Assembly (NCBI RefSeq): GCF_002291445.1
Contig: NZ_CP014137.1
Coordinates: 868,001 to 932,000, forward strand
Length of the DNA: 64,000 nt
Direction of reading: 5' to 3'
Source: Brenneria goodwinii
GTDB taxonomy: Bacteria; Pseudomonadota; Gammaproteobacteria; Enterobacterales; Enterobacteriaceae
Shown here: in pieces, positions 27,340-36,029 of the stretch
How the letters are laid out: every line of letters begins with the position of its first letter
Numbering within the stretch: the first letter of the stretch is position 1
Program-made: the position numbers and the translations under genes
The notes under the pieces: model-generated
Database searches by the model: none
What the model was told of the DNA's origin: nothing
The model's input: the letters and a program-made list of their open reading frames with translations, nothing else

Positions 27340-28098
27340 ATGAAATTCATCAACTGGCTGATACTGTTCGCTATCGCGCCGCTGTCGGCCTGCTCGCCGA
27401 AGCGGGATTTTACGCTTTCGCCACCGGCAAATACCCAGTGGGTAGATATTGAGGTGGTGGCGCCGCTGAATACCACGGCGTTTCCACTCAATGCCTTATA
27501 CCGCTCCAGCGTTTGTCTGCATGAAAGACGTCAGGCGGATATGAGCAAAGTAAAAAGCCGGGGATACAACCCGGTACATATGGCGTTGCAGCTGGATGCG
27601 GGTGGACGGGTATACCGCCAGCGGGTGGCGCTGGACGGCGGCGGACCTTGCGAGTGGAAGCTGAGCATGATCACACTGGGGATCGAATATAGCCGCACCG
27701 ATCATTTGGTTAAGGATGCTGAAATCGGAACGGCAGTTGGCTTAAAAGTAGCCTTTGATAATGAAGCTGCCAATAATGGTTATTATGAGCCGGTAAAAAA
27801 TAAACTGACTTATACTTCAGTTTACTATCCTTATATCAGAGAGTTTTATTTGGGTAAGTTTGAAAGATCACTGTCGTTATATGGAAAGAAAAGTTTTATG
27901 CCTTATAGAATGACAATAGATATGGGGAGCAATGGGGAAATAATATTTTTACCTAAATTGGATGAAAAAAGAATAGTAAAATGGCAAGGCGTAAAAAAAA
28001 TGGATGAGGGGGAGGGAAGTAAAACTATTTACCCAGATGGTTCGATAGATATGAAAAAAGGAGATCCTGATTATAATAAGCTAAAAAACATGAAGTAA
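27340..28098 (+). CDS. Probable lipase immunity lipoprotein, copy 4
   Basis: This 252-residue paralogue has lipobox PLSACS (Ser at +2). The tail from residue ~150 is a close relative of copy 1 (YYPYIREFYLG, RSLSLYGKKSF) but ends with a segment like copy 3 (KLDEK, KWQGVKKM). It therefore looks like a recombinant of the two. The leader is shorter than in the other copies (GTTCAAAAAGC before ATG). Confidence 0.7.
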   Translation: MKFINWLILFAIAPLSACSPKRDFTLSPPANTQWVDIEVVAPLNTTAFPLNALYRSSVCLHERRQADMSKVKSRGYNPVHMALQLDAGGRVYRQRVALDGGGPCEWKLSMITLGIEYSRTDHLVKDAEIGTAVGLKVAFDNEAANNGYYEPVKNKLTYTSVYYPYIREFYLGKFERSLSLYGKKSFMPYRMTIDMGSNGEIIFLPKLDEKRIVKWQGVKKMDEGEGSKTIYPDGSIDMKKGDPDYNKLKNMK

Positions 28099-28251
28099 TG
28101 CTCTGGAGGGTATATTAGAAAATATCGCTTGAGGACTATTTTCTCAATCAGTCTATTCTGGCGCAGAACGATCTGTAAACTCTGCCAGTCATACAAAAAA
28201 TGCCCAGAAAGTAATAGTGTAGCGGAACGTAATCACCGAGGATCGAAAAGC

Positions 28252-28359
28252 ATGAAATTAATCAACTGGCTGATGCTGTTTGGTATTGCGCCGCTGGCGG
28301 CTATACGCCCATTTGAAATAGTTCGTAAGCGGAAAGCTTTTGCGCAAAAAATTAGATAG
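28252..28359 (+). pseudogene. Truncated fifth copy of the lipase immunity lipoprotein
   Basis: The lipase-derived leader (AATCACCGAGGATCGAAAAGC) and the first 17 codons (MKLINWLMLFGIAPLAA) match the other copies. The frame then switches to unrelated residues (IRPFEIVRKRKAF) and stops after 35 codons. The lipobox Cys is lost, so no lipoprotein would be made. It marks the right edge of the lipoprotein array. Confidence 0.65.
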
Positions 28360-28595
28360 CACTTCAACGTTAGGTGATAAGGCGGGTATAAAAAATAGAA
28401 CCTTTGACAACGACTAAGATCAGAATGTCACCGTATTCTATATTTCCTGACTCATCGTGACTAAAACACCACAAAGAGACGATGTATTTACCTATCAAAC
28501 AGCTTTCCTTTACTCGAACATTGTAATCAGGGGAGTGTGGTTTCCCTATTAATATAACTCTCAAACATTCTTAATTTTTAGATATGGAGCTTATT
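28360..28595. other. Short region between lipoprotein remnant and PAAR1
   Basis: These 236 bases separate island 1 immunity genes from PAAR1. A 64-codon minus-strand frame (28370-28564) exists but has no recognisable domain and no clear ribosome-binding site, so I do not call it a gene. The region probably holds a recombination junction and the start-site region for PAAR1. Confidence 0.35.
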
Positions 28596-28862
28596 ATGTC
28601 CAAAGGATTTGTGCTGCTTGGCGATAAAACTACGCACGGCGGCCAGGTTATTTCGGCGTCATCCACAATGGTCGTCAACGGTAAAAAAGTGGCGCTGGTA
28701 GGTGACAAAGTCAGTTGCCCGATGAAAGGACACGGTATCACCGTTATTCTTGAGGGCGCATCAGATTTTATATCCGACGGTAAACCTGTGGCGGTAAACG
28801 GCAGTCGCTGTGGTTGTGGATGCCAGCTTATTTCAAGTATTACGGATTTTTTTGTAGGGTAA
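28596..28862 (+). CDS. PAAR spike-tip protein 1
   Basis: This 88-residue PAAR-domain protein sharpens the VgrG spike tip. Visible features are GDKTTHGGQVISAS, GKKVALVGDKVSCPMKGHG, and a C-terminal CGCGCQL that supplies Cys ligands for the tip metal with the earlier Cys/His. GGAG lies 8 bases before ATG 28596. The stop is followed at once by the partner-protein gene, so this PAAR is co-transcribed with tssM1 and vgrG2 rather than with the lipase. Confidence 0.92.
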   Translation: MSKGFVLLGDKTTHGGQVISASSTMVVNGKKVALVGDKVSCPMKGHGITVILEGASDFISDGKPVAVNGSRCGCGCQLISSITDFFVG

Positions 28863-28867
28863 TGAGT

Positions 28868-30037
28868 ATGTCCTGGAATAGGCCCGTTATAACGCCGTTA
28901 GTTGAACCGAGTCCGCCGGTTGTACGGCGTTGGATTAGTGCGCTGTTAGTTTTAATATTCAGCTGTTTCAGTGGCCGAATATTTTTTCCGACTGGTATCC
29001 CCCTGCCTGGCTTGCAGTTAACGCTAAATACAAACTGGCCGCTGATTGCTACCTCGCTCGGTTTGCTATGGATTTTAGTCCTTGGCATCCGGTTTTACTT
29101 TTATGGGCATCGGCTGGAGTGTTACCGGCTGTGGCAAGACGAATGTAGCAAGGCCGACGAAGCATGGAGGCTATGGGCTAGCCGTTATATGGCTATCATC
29201 AAGTCGGGAGTATTGCTCCCAGGTCAGATTACCGCTTCTATGATCTATAGCGCCGAAAGCGATATTGAAGTCAGCACTGGTCTGATCAAACACATCGACT
29301 CTTTTCCAAAAGAGTTGGCTCCAAGAGTGTCGTTATTACTGTCTTCAGTTGCTAACGAGATTATGGCGTTGCCGGGAGAGATCTCGCTCAACGTTACGCT
29401 CATGGTGAATGAGTCACTCAACAATGAGGCGGTTGTTAACGATGCTTTCATGCAAGGCTGGCAGCAGCATATTGGAAACCTGTACACCTGGCAGCGGTTA
29501 ACGATAGTCAATAGTTTGTCGCCGATGGTGATGGAAGACTGGATCAAATCACCCGCCCCTGAAGCTACGCTGTTACTGGTTGCACAACGTTCAGACATGG
29601 ATGAATTTTCTGATGGGTTGGCGGTGATGCTGCTGATAAACGATGACCATGCACAGCGTTGGGGATTCGGCGGCCAGACAAAAATTTACCGTCCCATGGT
29701 AATCGATAAAGATCAAATGGCATTGCAATATCAATTATTTATTAATACGCAACCGCCTGCGCGTGCCGCTAAAGGACTTTTACTATCGGACGGCGAAGGT
29801 AGCCTTCATGCGGCCGATATTTTGCAGCAATCCCTTGATGGCAAGGGCAACCTTGATGTCTCCCTTGTTCGTAATCTGGAAAGTTTTATTGGCCCGAGCG
29901 GTCCGGCTGGCTCCTGGCTGGCGCTGGCGCTGGCGGCTGATCTTGCTTTAACTCATCAGGATAATTATACGGTGCTAGCGCAAGATGACAGTCAGTGGAC
30001 GGTTAGCACGATTCAACCCTCGTTGGAGCATCATTAA
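28868..30037 (+). CDS. TssM-partner membrane protein 1 (unknown family)
   Basis: This 389-residue protein starts at MSWNRP (28868), matching the start of its paralogue at 49618; AGGG lies 8 bases upstream. Two membrane helices lie near the N-terminus (about residues 22-42 and 57-77, the latter ILVLGIRFYFYGHRL), then a cytoplasmic domain follows. Near the C-terminus is FIGPSGPAGSWLALALAADL, also conserved in the paralogue as LGPSG. It resembles a P-loop in shape but lacks the Lys. It sits one base before tssM1 and diverges from its paralogue to the same degree as the TssM N-termini, so a direct complex with the TssM N-terminal region is inferred. I know no named function. Confidence 0.6.
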   Translation: MSWNRPVITPLVEPSPPVVRRWISALLVLIFSCFSGRIFFPTGIPLPGLQLTLNTNWPLIATSLGLLWILVLGIRFYFYGHRLECYRLWQDECSKADEAWRLWASRYMAIIKSGVLLPGQITASMIYSAESDIEVSTGLIKHIDSFPKELAPRVSLLLSSVANEIMALPGEISLNVTLMVNESLNNEAVVNDAFMQGWQQHIGNLYTWQRLTIVNSLSPMVMEDWIKSPAPEATLLLVAQRSDMDEFSDGLAVMLLINDDHAQRWGFGGQTKIYRPMVIDKDQMALQYQLFINTQPPARAAKGLLLSDGEGSLHAADILQQSLDGKGNLDVSLVRNLESFIGPSGPAGSWLALALAADLALTHQDNYTVLAQDDSQWTVSTIQPSLEHH

Positions 30038-30038
30038 T

Positions 30039-33000
30039 ATGTTCGGTAACAAGTGGAATAGGACAGGGATTTTCGCACTCTTTGTTGCTATGGCATCGGC
30101 CCTCGGTTATTTGACCTGGCGCTATGGCAACAGTTTTGGTTTGGATGCACAGGAAAGGAAAGTAATGATTGTAGGCCTGACGGTCGGGTTGTTTATTATT
30201 TTCCGGCTTATACAACTTATTATGGCGCTAACTAACCGTGCGCGAACTCGGCTGGCGGCGGAAAAAAACGATATTTATCCTGCAAAGGAAAGCCGCGTCG
30301 CGGGAAATAATAATGAAAACGGATTTCTGGATGGACTGAAACAGCATCTGCATTACCGCTATGGTCGCGGCTGGCGCCGTAAAGTGAATCTTTTGCTGGT
30401 AATGGGAAAAGCGGATGAAGTCGAGCTGGTCACGCCGGGACTGACACAGCAGCAATGGCTTGAAGGTGATGGCGTGGCGCTGATTTGGGGCGGAGAACAT
30501 ACTGGCGCGCTTGATCATGAAAAATTGAAAGCGCTACGCCAGCTTCGTCGGCGTCCTCTTGATGCTATGGTCTGGATCGCAGGTGAAAAGAGTGCGGAAG
30601 ATGCGGTTTTCGCCGACGCAATGGCCCGCCGCCTGCATGAGGGTTATCGCGCGCTTGGGTGGAATGTGCCGCTGTACCTTTGGCAGGTGCGCCAAAGCCA
30701 GTGGGATCAGCAGGATCGCGATACTCAGCCGGTGGGTTGCGTATTGCCGGCCGGATGCAAACCGCATGAACTGGCGGCCGGTCTTGACCTGCTGACCCCG
30801 CGCCTGACGCAAAAGGGAATGCAGCAGGTGATGTCGGATCCGCGTCATGATTTTCTGCTGCGGCTGGCGCAGGATCTTGCCGGCGGCGGCATTGACCGTA
30901 TTAAACAGGCGCTGACGCCGCTTATCGTCGGGCCGCAGTCGGTGCAACTGGCCGGGATGATGTTCAGCCTGCCGGTCGCGGCGCGGGAAAGCGTCGCCAG
31001 CCACGGCTGGTTACCGGATGCCAGTTGGAGCGGACTTATTCACGATGCCGGCTATCTGCCCGCCCGTCGGTTGGGTGTGGATTGGAATCGGACGGCCCAG
31101 TGGGGGATTATCGGGTTGGCCCTGGTTTGGGGAGCGGGCAGCCTGATGTCTTTCCTGAATAATCGCGCGCAGATAATCGGCAACGGCCAGTTAGCCGATA
31201 GCGTATTGAAAGAGGATGCCGGGATAAGTGAGCGCCTGCTGGCGCAGTTGTCGCTGCAACAGGCGATGGGGCGGCTTGAACATAACGTACAGGCGGGGAG
31301 TCCGTGGTATACGCGCTTCGGGCTGGACCGGAGTCAGGCGCAGCTTGACGCCCTGTGGCCGGTTTATCAGCGCAGCAATGACCGCCTGATGCGCGATGCC
31401 GTCTCCGAACGTCTGCATGACGAAATAGCATTGCTCAGTCTTCAAAAACGTCAAGATGCCGGTCCGCTTTATAACAGCCTCAAGGCGTATCTGATGATGG
31501 CGCGGCCGGACAAAACGGAACCGGCATTTCTGGCCCAAAATCTGGCCCGGATCTGGCCGCAGCGCGAGGGCGTGGCGGAGGGCGTCTGGCAGGCGACCGC
31601 GCCGTCTCTGCTGGCGTTTTATGCGCAACATCTGCCCGCGCATCCTGAGTGGCGCATTGAGCCGGATACGCGTTTGGTCGCCCTGGCGCGCAAGTCGCTG
31701 TTGCGGCAGTCCGTCCGGCAGGATATGGAAAATGCGCTGTATCAGAAAATGCTGCAGCAGATCGCCCATCAGACGCCTGATCTGACGCTGACACAGTTGA
31801 CGGGCGATACCGATGCGTCTTTGCTGTTCACCAACGACGGCGTCATACCCGGCATGTTTACCCGTCAGGGCTGGGAAAATCAGGCGCGGGAAGCGATTGA
31901 CAGAGTAGTGAGCCAGCGCAGCGCCGAGGCCGACTGGGTGCTGAGCGATAACCGAGCCCATGAGCAGGCGCTGTCGTCGGACGACCTGAAGGCACGGCTG
32001 CGTGAACGTTACTTCAACGATTTCGCCACTGCCTGGCTGGATTTTCTCAATAACATGCAGTGGCAGCCTGCCGCTTCGCTCTCAGACTCCATCGATCAAC
32101 TGACGCTGATGGCCGATGCGCGCCAGTCACCGCTGAGCGCGCTGATGAAAGCCATTGCCTGGCAGGCGGCCACCGGCAAGGACGCGCTTGCCGTCGGCGG
32201 TGCGGTCGAGCAATCAACCCGCAATCTGTTCCGCCGAAGCGATAGCGAGCAGGACAAACTGCTGGCGAGCCAGCCCGCTCCGCTGGATGAGACTTTCGGC
32301 CCGCTGCTGGCGGTGCTGAATCCTCAGGCCGCCGGACAGGACAATAACGGACTGACGCTTCAGACCTTTTTGATCCGCCTGACGCGGGTGCGTCTGAAAT
32401 TGCAACAGATCACCAACGCGCCGGATCCGCAGGCGATGGCGCAGGCGATGGCGCAAACGGTGTTCCAGGGCAAAACGGTCGATCTGACGGATACCCGCGA
32501 CTATGGCAGTCTGCTGGCGGCCAGTCTGGGGCAGGCATGGAGCAATTTCGGCGACGCGCTGTTCGTACAACCGGTCGAGCAGGCGTGGAAAGAGGTGCTG
32601 TCTCCTACCGCGTCCAGCCTGAACACGCAGTGGCAGCATGCCATCGTGGATGAGTGGAATGACGCGTTCGACGGACGTTATCCGTTCCGGGCCACCTCAA
32701 GCGACGCGTCGCTGCCGCTGTTGGGGCAATATCTGCGCGCCGATACCGGGCGCATTGCCCGCTTCCTCGAAACCCGGCTGAACGGTGTATTGCATAAAGA
32801 GGGCAGCCAGTGGGTGCCGGATGCTATCAACAGCCAGGGCATGAACATCGATCCTGAGTTTCTGAGTCGCATCAACCAGCTTAGTCAACTGGCGGATATT
32901 GTGTTTGCCGATGGCGACGCGGGGATGCGTTTTGAACTGATGGCGCGCCCGGCGCGGGATATTGTGCAGACTGATTTGACCATTGACGGACAAAACATTA

Positions 33001-33317
33001 AATATTTCAACCAGATGGAGAGATGGGGCGCGATAGGGTGGCCGGGCAATCATTTCCGGCCGGGCGTGATGCTGACCTGGACAAGCACGACATCGGGCAA
33101 TCGTGAATACGCCAATCTGCAAGGGCCGTGGGGGCTAATTCGCCTGTTGGAAAAAGCGCAGGTGACGCCTATCGACAGCAGCCGTTACCAGCTGGTGTGG
33201 CGTGCTCAGGACGGTCTGCCGCTCAACTATGTGTTGCGAACCGAGCTGGGTAAGGGGCCGCTGGCGCTGCTGGAGTTGCGCAATTTCCGGCTGCCGGAGA
33301 AGATTTTTGTTGAATAA
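30039..33317 (+). CDS. tssM: T6SS membrane complex protein TssM1
   Basis: This 1092-residue IcmF-family protein spans the inner membrane and reaches through the periplasm to TssJ. Membrane helices lie at ~9-27, 42-63 and 353-371, with a long periplasmic helical region and a C-terminal beta domain (residues after ~960, ending RLPEKIFVE). The cytoplasmic domain lacks a Walker A; at the expected place it reads KVNLLLVMGKADEVELVTPG (115-134). From about residue 139 onward it is nearly identical to TssM2. The start at 30039 lies 2 bases after the partner stop. vgrG2 follows after 15 bases with AAGGAGG. Confidence 0.92.
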   Translation: MFGNKWNRTGIFALFVAMASALGYLTWRYGNSFGLDAQERKVMIVGLTVGLFIIFRLIQLIMALTNRARTRLAAEKNDIYPAKESRVAGNNNENGFLDGLKQHLHYRYGRGWRRKVNLLLVMGKADEVELVTPGLTQQQWLEGDGVALIWGGEHTGALDHEKLKALRQLRRRPLDAMVWIAGEKSAEDAVFADAMARRLHEGYRALGWNVPLYLWQVRQSQWDQQDRDTQPVGCVLPAGCKPHELAAGLDLLTPRLTQKGMQQVMSDPRHDFLLRLAQDLAGGGIDRIKQALTPLIVGPQSVQLAGMMFSLPVAARESVASHGWLPDASWSGLIHDAGYLPARRLGVDWNRTAQWGIIGLALVWGAGSLMSFLNNRAQIIGNGQLADSVLKEDAGISERLLAQLSLQQAMGRLEHNVQAGSPWYTRFGLDRSQAQLDALWPVYQRSNDRLMRDAVSERLHDEIALLSLQKRQDAGPLYNSLKAYLMMARPDKTEPAFLAQNLARIWPQREGVAEGVWQATAPSLLAFYAQHLPAHPEWRIEPDTRLVALARKSLLRQSVRQDMENALYQKMLQQIAHQTPDLTLTQLTGDTDASLLFTNDGVIPGMFTRQGWENQAREAIDRVVSQRSAEADWVLSDNRAHEQALSSDDLKARLRERYFNDFATAWLDFLNNMQWQPAASLSDSIDQLTLMADARQSPLSALMKAIAWQAATGKDALAVGGAVEQSTRNLFRRSDSEQDKLLASQPAPLDETFGPLLAVLNPQAAGQDNNGLTLQTFLIRLTRVRLKLQQITNAPDPQAMAQAMAQTVFQGKTVDLTDTRDYGSLLAASLGQAWSNFGDALFVQPVEQAWKEVLSPTASSLNTQWQHAIVDEWNDAFDGRYPFRATSSDASLPLLGQYLRADTGRIARFLETRLNGVLHKEGSQWVPDAINSQGMNIDPEFLSRINQLSQLADIVFADGDAGMRFELMARPARDIVQTDLTIDGQNIKYFNQMERWGAIGWPGNHFRPGVMLTWTSTTSGNREYANLQGPWGLIRLLEKAQVTPIDSSRYQLVWRAQDGLPLNYVLRTELGKGPLALLELRNFRLPEKIFVE

Positions 33318-35515
33318 ACAAGGAGGATAACCATGCTGTCCGTATCCGAACTCGCCGGCCGCCTCACCGGCACGCTGAACCGTTATCAACTGTCTGTTTC
33401 TGGCCGAAGCGACCTGGACGTGGAGTCCTTTAGCGCCACCGAGGGGCTGAGCCAGACCTATTGCTACCAGATAACCTTTACCAGCGGCAGCGATATCGCC
33501 CCCGGCGAGATGCTGTTGCAGGACGCCACCTTTACCTTCAACGCGCCGGGCGTCACGCTCGGCGATGTGGCGCTGCCTGCGGCCTCGGCGCGGGCGGTAC
33601 ACGGGGTGGTGACGCAGTTTCAGCGGCTGTCGGCGTCGGTGGACGAGGTGCGTTATCAGCTGACGCTGGAGCCGCGGCTGGCGTTGCTGACCAATGCCGG
33701 GCGGCCGGCGATATACCAGAACCAGTCGGTGCCGGAGATAGTCGAGCAGATATTGCGCCGGCAGCATCAGTTCGAAGGCTGGCAGTTCGAGTTCCGCCTG
33801 CGCAACAGCTACCCGCCGCGCGAGCAGGTGATGCAGTGGCAGGAGAGCGACCGGGCGTTTATCGACCGGCTGCTGGCGGAAGTGGGCATCTGGTATCGCT
33901 TCGAGATGGACGCGCGGCTGAAAAGGGAAGTGGTGGTGTTCGCCGACGACCAGCAGTTCTACCAGTTTGACGTGAGCCTGCCGCTGCGCAGTCCGTCGGG
34001 AATGAACGACAACGGGGTGGAGTCGGTATGGGGGCTGAGCTCGGCGCATCAGGTGGTCAGCCAGTCGGTGCGGGTGAAGGATTACAACTACCGCCAGGCG
34101 GGAGACGGCCTGCAGACCGAAGCAGAGGTGAGCGGCGGCGGGGAGAGCGCTTACGGACAGGTGTACCGCTACGGCGACAACTACCTGACGCTGGGTGGCG
34201 AAAGCGGTGAGTCGGGCGGAGAGACGGCGGAAGGGGGCGATTTCTACGCGCGGCTGCGCCACGAACGGCTGCTGAATAATCAGCATCAACTGAGCGGGAA
34301 GAGCAATGCCTCAACGCTGGCGCCGGGACAGATGCTGGAAATCGCCGGCGGGGTGCCGGCGATATTCGCCAAAGGGATAGTCATCACTACTATCAGTGCC
34401 GGCGCGCGGCGTGACAGCAGCTATATGCTGACGTTTACCGGCATTCCCTACAGTGAAACGGTGGGATTCCGCCCGGAGCCTGAAGCGCGACCGAGGATAG
34501 CGGGGACGCTGCCGGCGCGGGTAACGAGTATTACCGCGGGCGACACTTACGCGCATCTGGACAAGATGGGGCGTTACCGGGTGAAGTTCGACTTCGACCT
34601 GGATAACTGGAAGACGGGTTACGAAAGCCTGTGGGTGCGTCTCGCCAAACCCTACAGCGGCGACACCTACGGCATGCACCTGCCGCTGCTGGCGGGAACG
34701 GAGGTGGCGATAGCGTTTGAAGAGGGCAACCCGGACCGGCCGTATATCGCCTATGCGCTGCATGACTCACGGCACCCGGACCATGTGACGCAGGCGAACA
34801 ACAAGCGCAACGTCATCCGCACGCCGGCCAACAACAAGCTGCGGATGGAGGACGAGCGGGGCAAGGAGCATATCAAGCTCAGTACGGAGTACGGCGGCAA
34901 AAGCCAGTTAAACCTGGGGCATCTGGTGGACAGTACCCGTGAGCAGCGGGGAGAAGGGTTTGAGCTGCGTACCGACCAGTGGGGGGCGATACGGGCGGGG
35001 AAAGGGATTTTCATCAGCGCGGAGAGGCGGGAGCGCGCCGGTTCCGAACAGCTGGACATGCAGGAAGCGATAGCGCAGTTGGTGAATGCCCGGTCGGAAG
35101 CGCAAGGGCTGCGGCATGCGGCGCAGGCGGCGAGGGCGGAGCTGGCGGATATCGAGAAGCAGACGGCGCTGCTGAATGAGACGCTGAAGGCGCTGAAACA
35201 GCAGGCGGTGCTGATATCGGCGCCGTCGGGGATAGCGCAGGTGACGCCGGGGAGCGTGCAGTTGTCGGCGGGCGAGAATCTGATAGCCACGAGCGGAGCG
35301 GACGGGGATATCAGCATCGGCAAATCGTTTCGTGTGGCGGTGAGGGAGACGCTGAGTCTGTTTGCGCATCGGCTGGGAATAAAGCTGCTGGCGGCGGCGG
35401 GCAAGGTGGAGGTGCAGGCGCAGAGCGATGCCATGGACCTGCTGGCGCAAAAGCAGCTGACGGTGGCGAGTCAGGACGACAGGGTAGTGGTGACGGCGAA
35501 GACGGAACTGCTGCT
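30453..35515 (+). repeat. 5.06 kb direct repeat, left copy (tssM1-vgrG2)
   Basis: From the middle of the tssM1 cytoplasmic domain to near the end of vgrG2 the sequence matches 51197-56259 at a constant offset of 20744 bases, with scattered substitutions and no net length change. The match starts at CAATGGCTTGAAGGTGATGG and fades where the VgrG C-termini differ. Confidence 0.9.
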
Positions 35516-35717
35516 GACCAGCGGCGGAGCGTTTATCCGCATCAAGGATGGTCAGATTGAGCTGGGGGCGCCGAATAACGTGATATTAAAAACCCCGGCT
35601 CTACAGCGCATGAGTGCGGCCAGTATTAATGCAGCAGTGCAGTTGCCGCAAGGCTGCGAGCAGGGTGTGGAAACCGCAGCGCGGAATCAGGAATCTTTCG
35701 TTACGCTCAGTTCATGA
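33333..35717 (+). CDS. vgrG: T6SS spike protein VgrG2
   Basis: This 794-residue VgrG begins at MLSVSELAGRLTG after a perfect AAGGAGG. It has the gp27-like, OB and DUF2345 regions, with a coiled stretch (QLDMQEAIAQLVNARSEAQG to about residue 625) inserted before the DUF2345 strands. Unlike VgrG1 and VgrG3 it ends only ~30 residues after the beta-helix (VQLPQGCEQGVETAARNQES), without an adaptor domain. This fits a cargo that is loaded through the PAAR protein encoded next. It is nearly identical to VgrG3 up to about 35515. Confidence 0.95.
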   Translation: MLSVSELAGRLTGTLNRYQLSVSGRSDLDVESFSATEGLSQTYCYQITFTSGSDIAPGEMLLQDATFTFNAPGVTLGDVALPAASARAVHGVVTQFQRLSASVDEVRYQLTLEPRLALLTNAGRPAIYQNQSVPEIVEQILRRQHQFEGWQFEFRLRNSYPPREQVMQWQESDRAFIDRLLAEVGIWYRFEMDARLKREVVVFADDQQFYQFDVSLPLRSPSGMNDNGVESVWGLSSAHQVVSQSVRVKDYNYRQAGDGLQTEAEVSGGGESAYGQVYRYGDNYLTLGGESGESGGETAEGGDFYARLRHERLLNNQHQLSGKSNASTLAPGQMLEIAGGVPAIFAKGIVITTISAGARRDSSYMLTFTGIPYSETVGFRPEPEARPRIAGTLPARVTSITAGDTYAHLDKMGRYRVKFDFDLDNWKTGYESLWVRLAKPYSGDTYGMHLPLLAGTEVAIAFEEGNPDRPYIAYALHDSRHPDHVTQANNKRNVIRTPANNKLRMEDERGKEHIKLSTEYGGKSQLNLGHLVDSTREQRGEGFELRTDQWGAIRAGKGIFISAERRERAGSEQLDMQEAIAQLVNARSEAQGLRHAAQAARAELADIEKQTALLNETLKALKQQAVLISAPSGIAQVTPGSVQLSAGENLIATSGADGDISIGKSFRVAVRETLSLFAHRLGIKLLAAAGKVEVQAQSDAMDLLAQKQLTVASQDDRVVVTAKTELLLTSGGAFIRIKDGQIELGAPNNVILKTPALQRMSAASINAAVQLPQGCEQGVETAARNQESFVTLSS

Positions 35718-35738
35718 TGTGTCTTTCAGGGGAAAATA

Positions 35739-36005
35739 ATGACTAAAAAACTTGCTTGTCTGGGTGATCCCACCACTAACGGCAATATCGTTACCGCCTC
35801 GTCCAGTTATTTTGAGCAGGGAAAAAAAGTGGCGCAGAGTGGGGATATGGCGACGTGCCGCAGTTGCAAAGGTACATTCCCCATCATGGGAAGCTGTGAC
35901 GGCATCATGGATGGCGCAACCCGGCTGGTACAGGATCAGGATCGGGTGATGTGCCGGTGTCCTAATCACCGGGTGGTGGCGCAAGCGCAAATTTTTAATC
36001 AGTAA
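35739..36005 (+). CDS. PAAR spike-tip protein 2
   Basis: This 88-residue PAAR-family protein has ACLGDPTTNGNIVTASS, GKKVAQSGDMATCRSCKG, and a C-terminal RVMCRCPNHRVVAQAQ. It is a different subtype from PAAR1: it has the CRSC pair in the middle and CRCPNH near the end. It lies 21 bases after vgrG2 and 24 before the pore-forming effector, so it probably carries that effector onto the VgrG2 tip. Confidence 0.9.
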   Translation: MTKKLACLGDPTTNGNIVTASSSYFEQGKKVAQSGDMATCRSCKGTFPIMGSCDGIMDGATRLVQDQDRVMCRCPNHRVVAQAQIFNQ

Positions 36006-36029
36006 GCGGTAATTGAAAAGGACTCTACC

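Noticed and set aside
28370..28564. 64-codon minus-strand frame between the lipoprotein array and PAAR1
   Set aside because: No family match that I recognise and no ribosome-binding site. The PDYN string shared with the lipoprotein tails appears to be coincidence.
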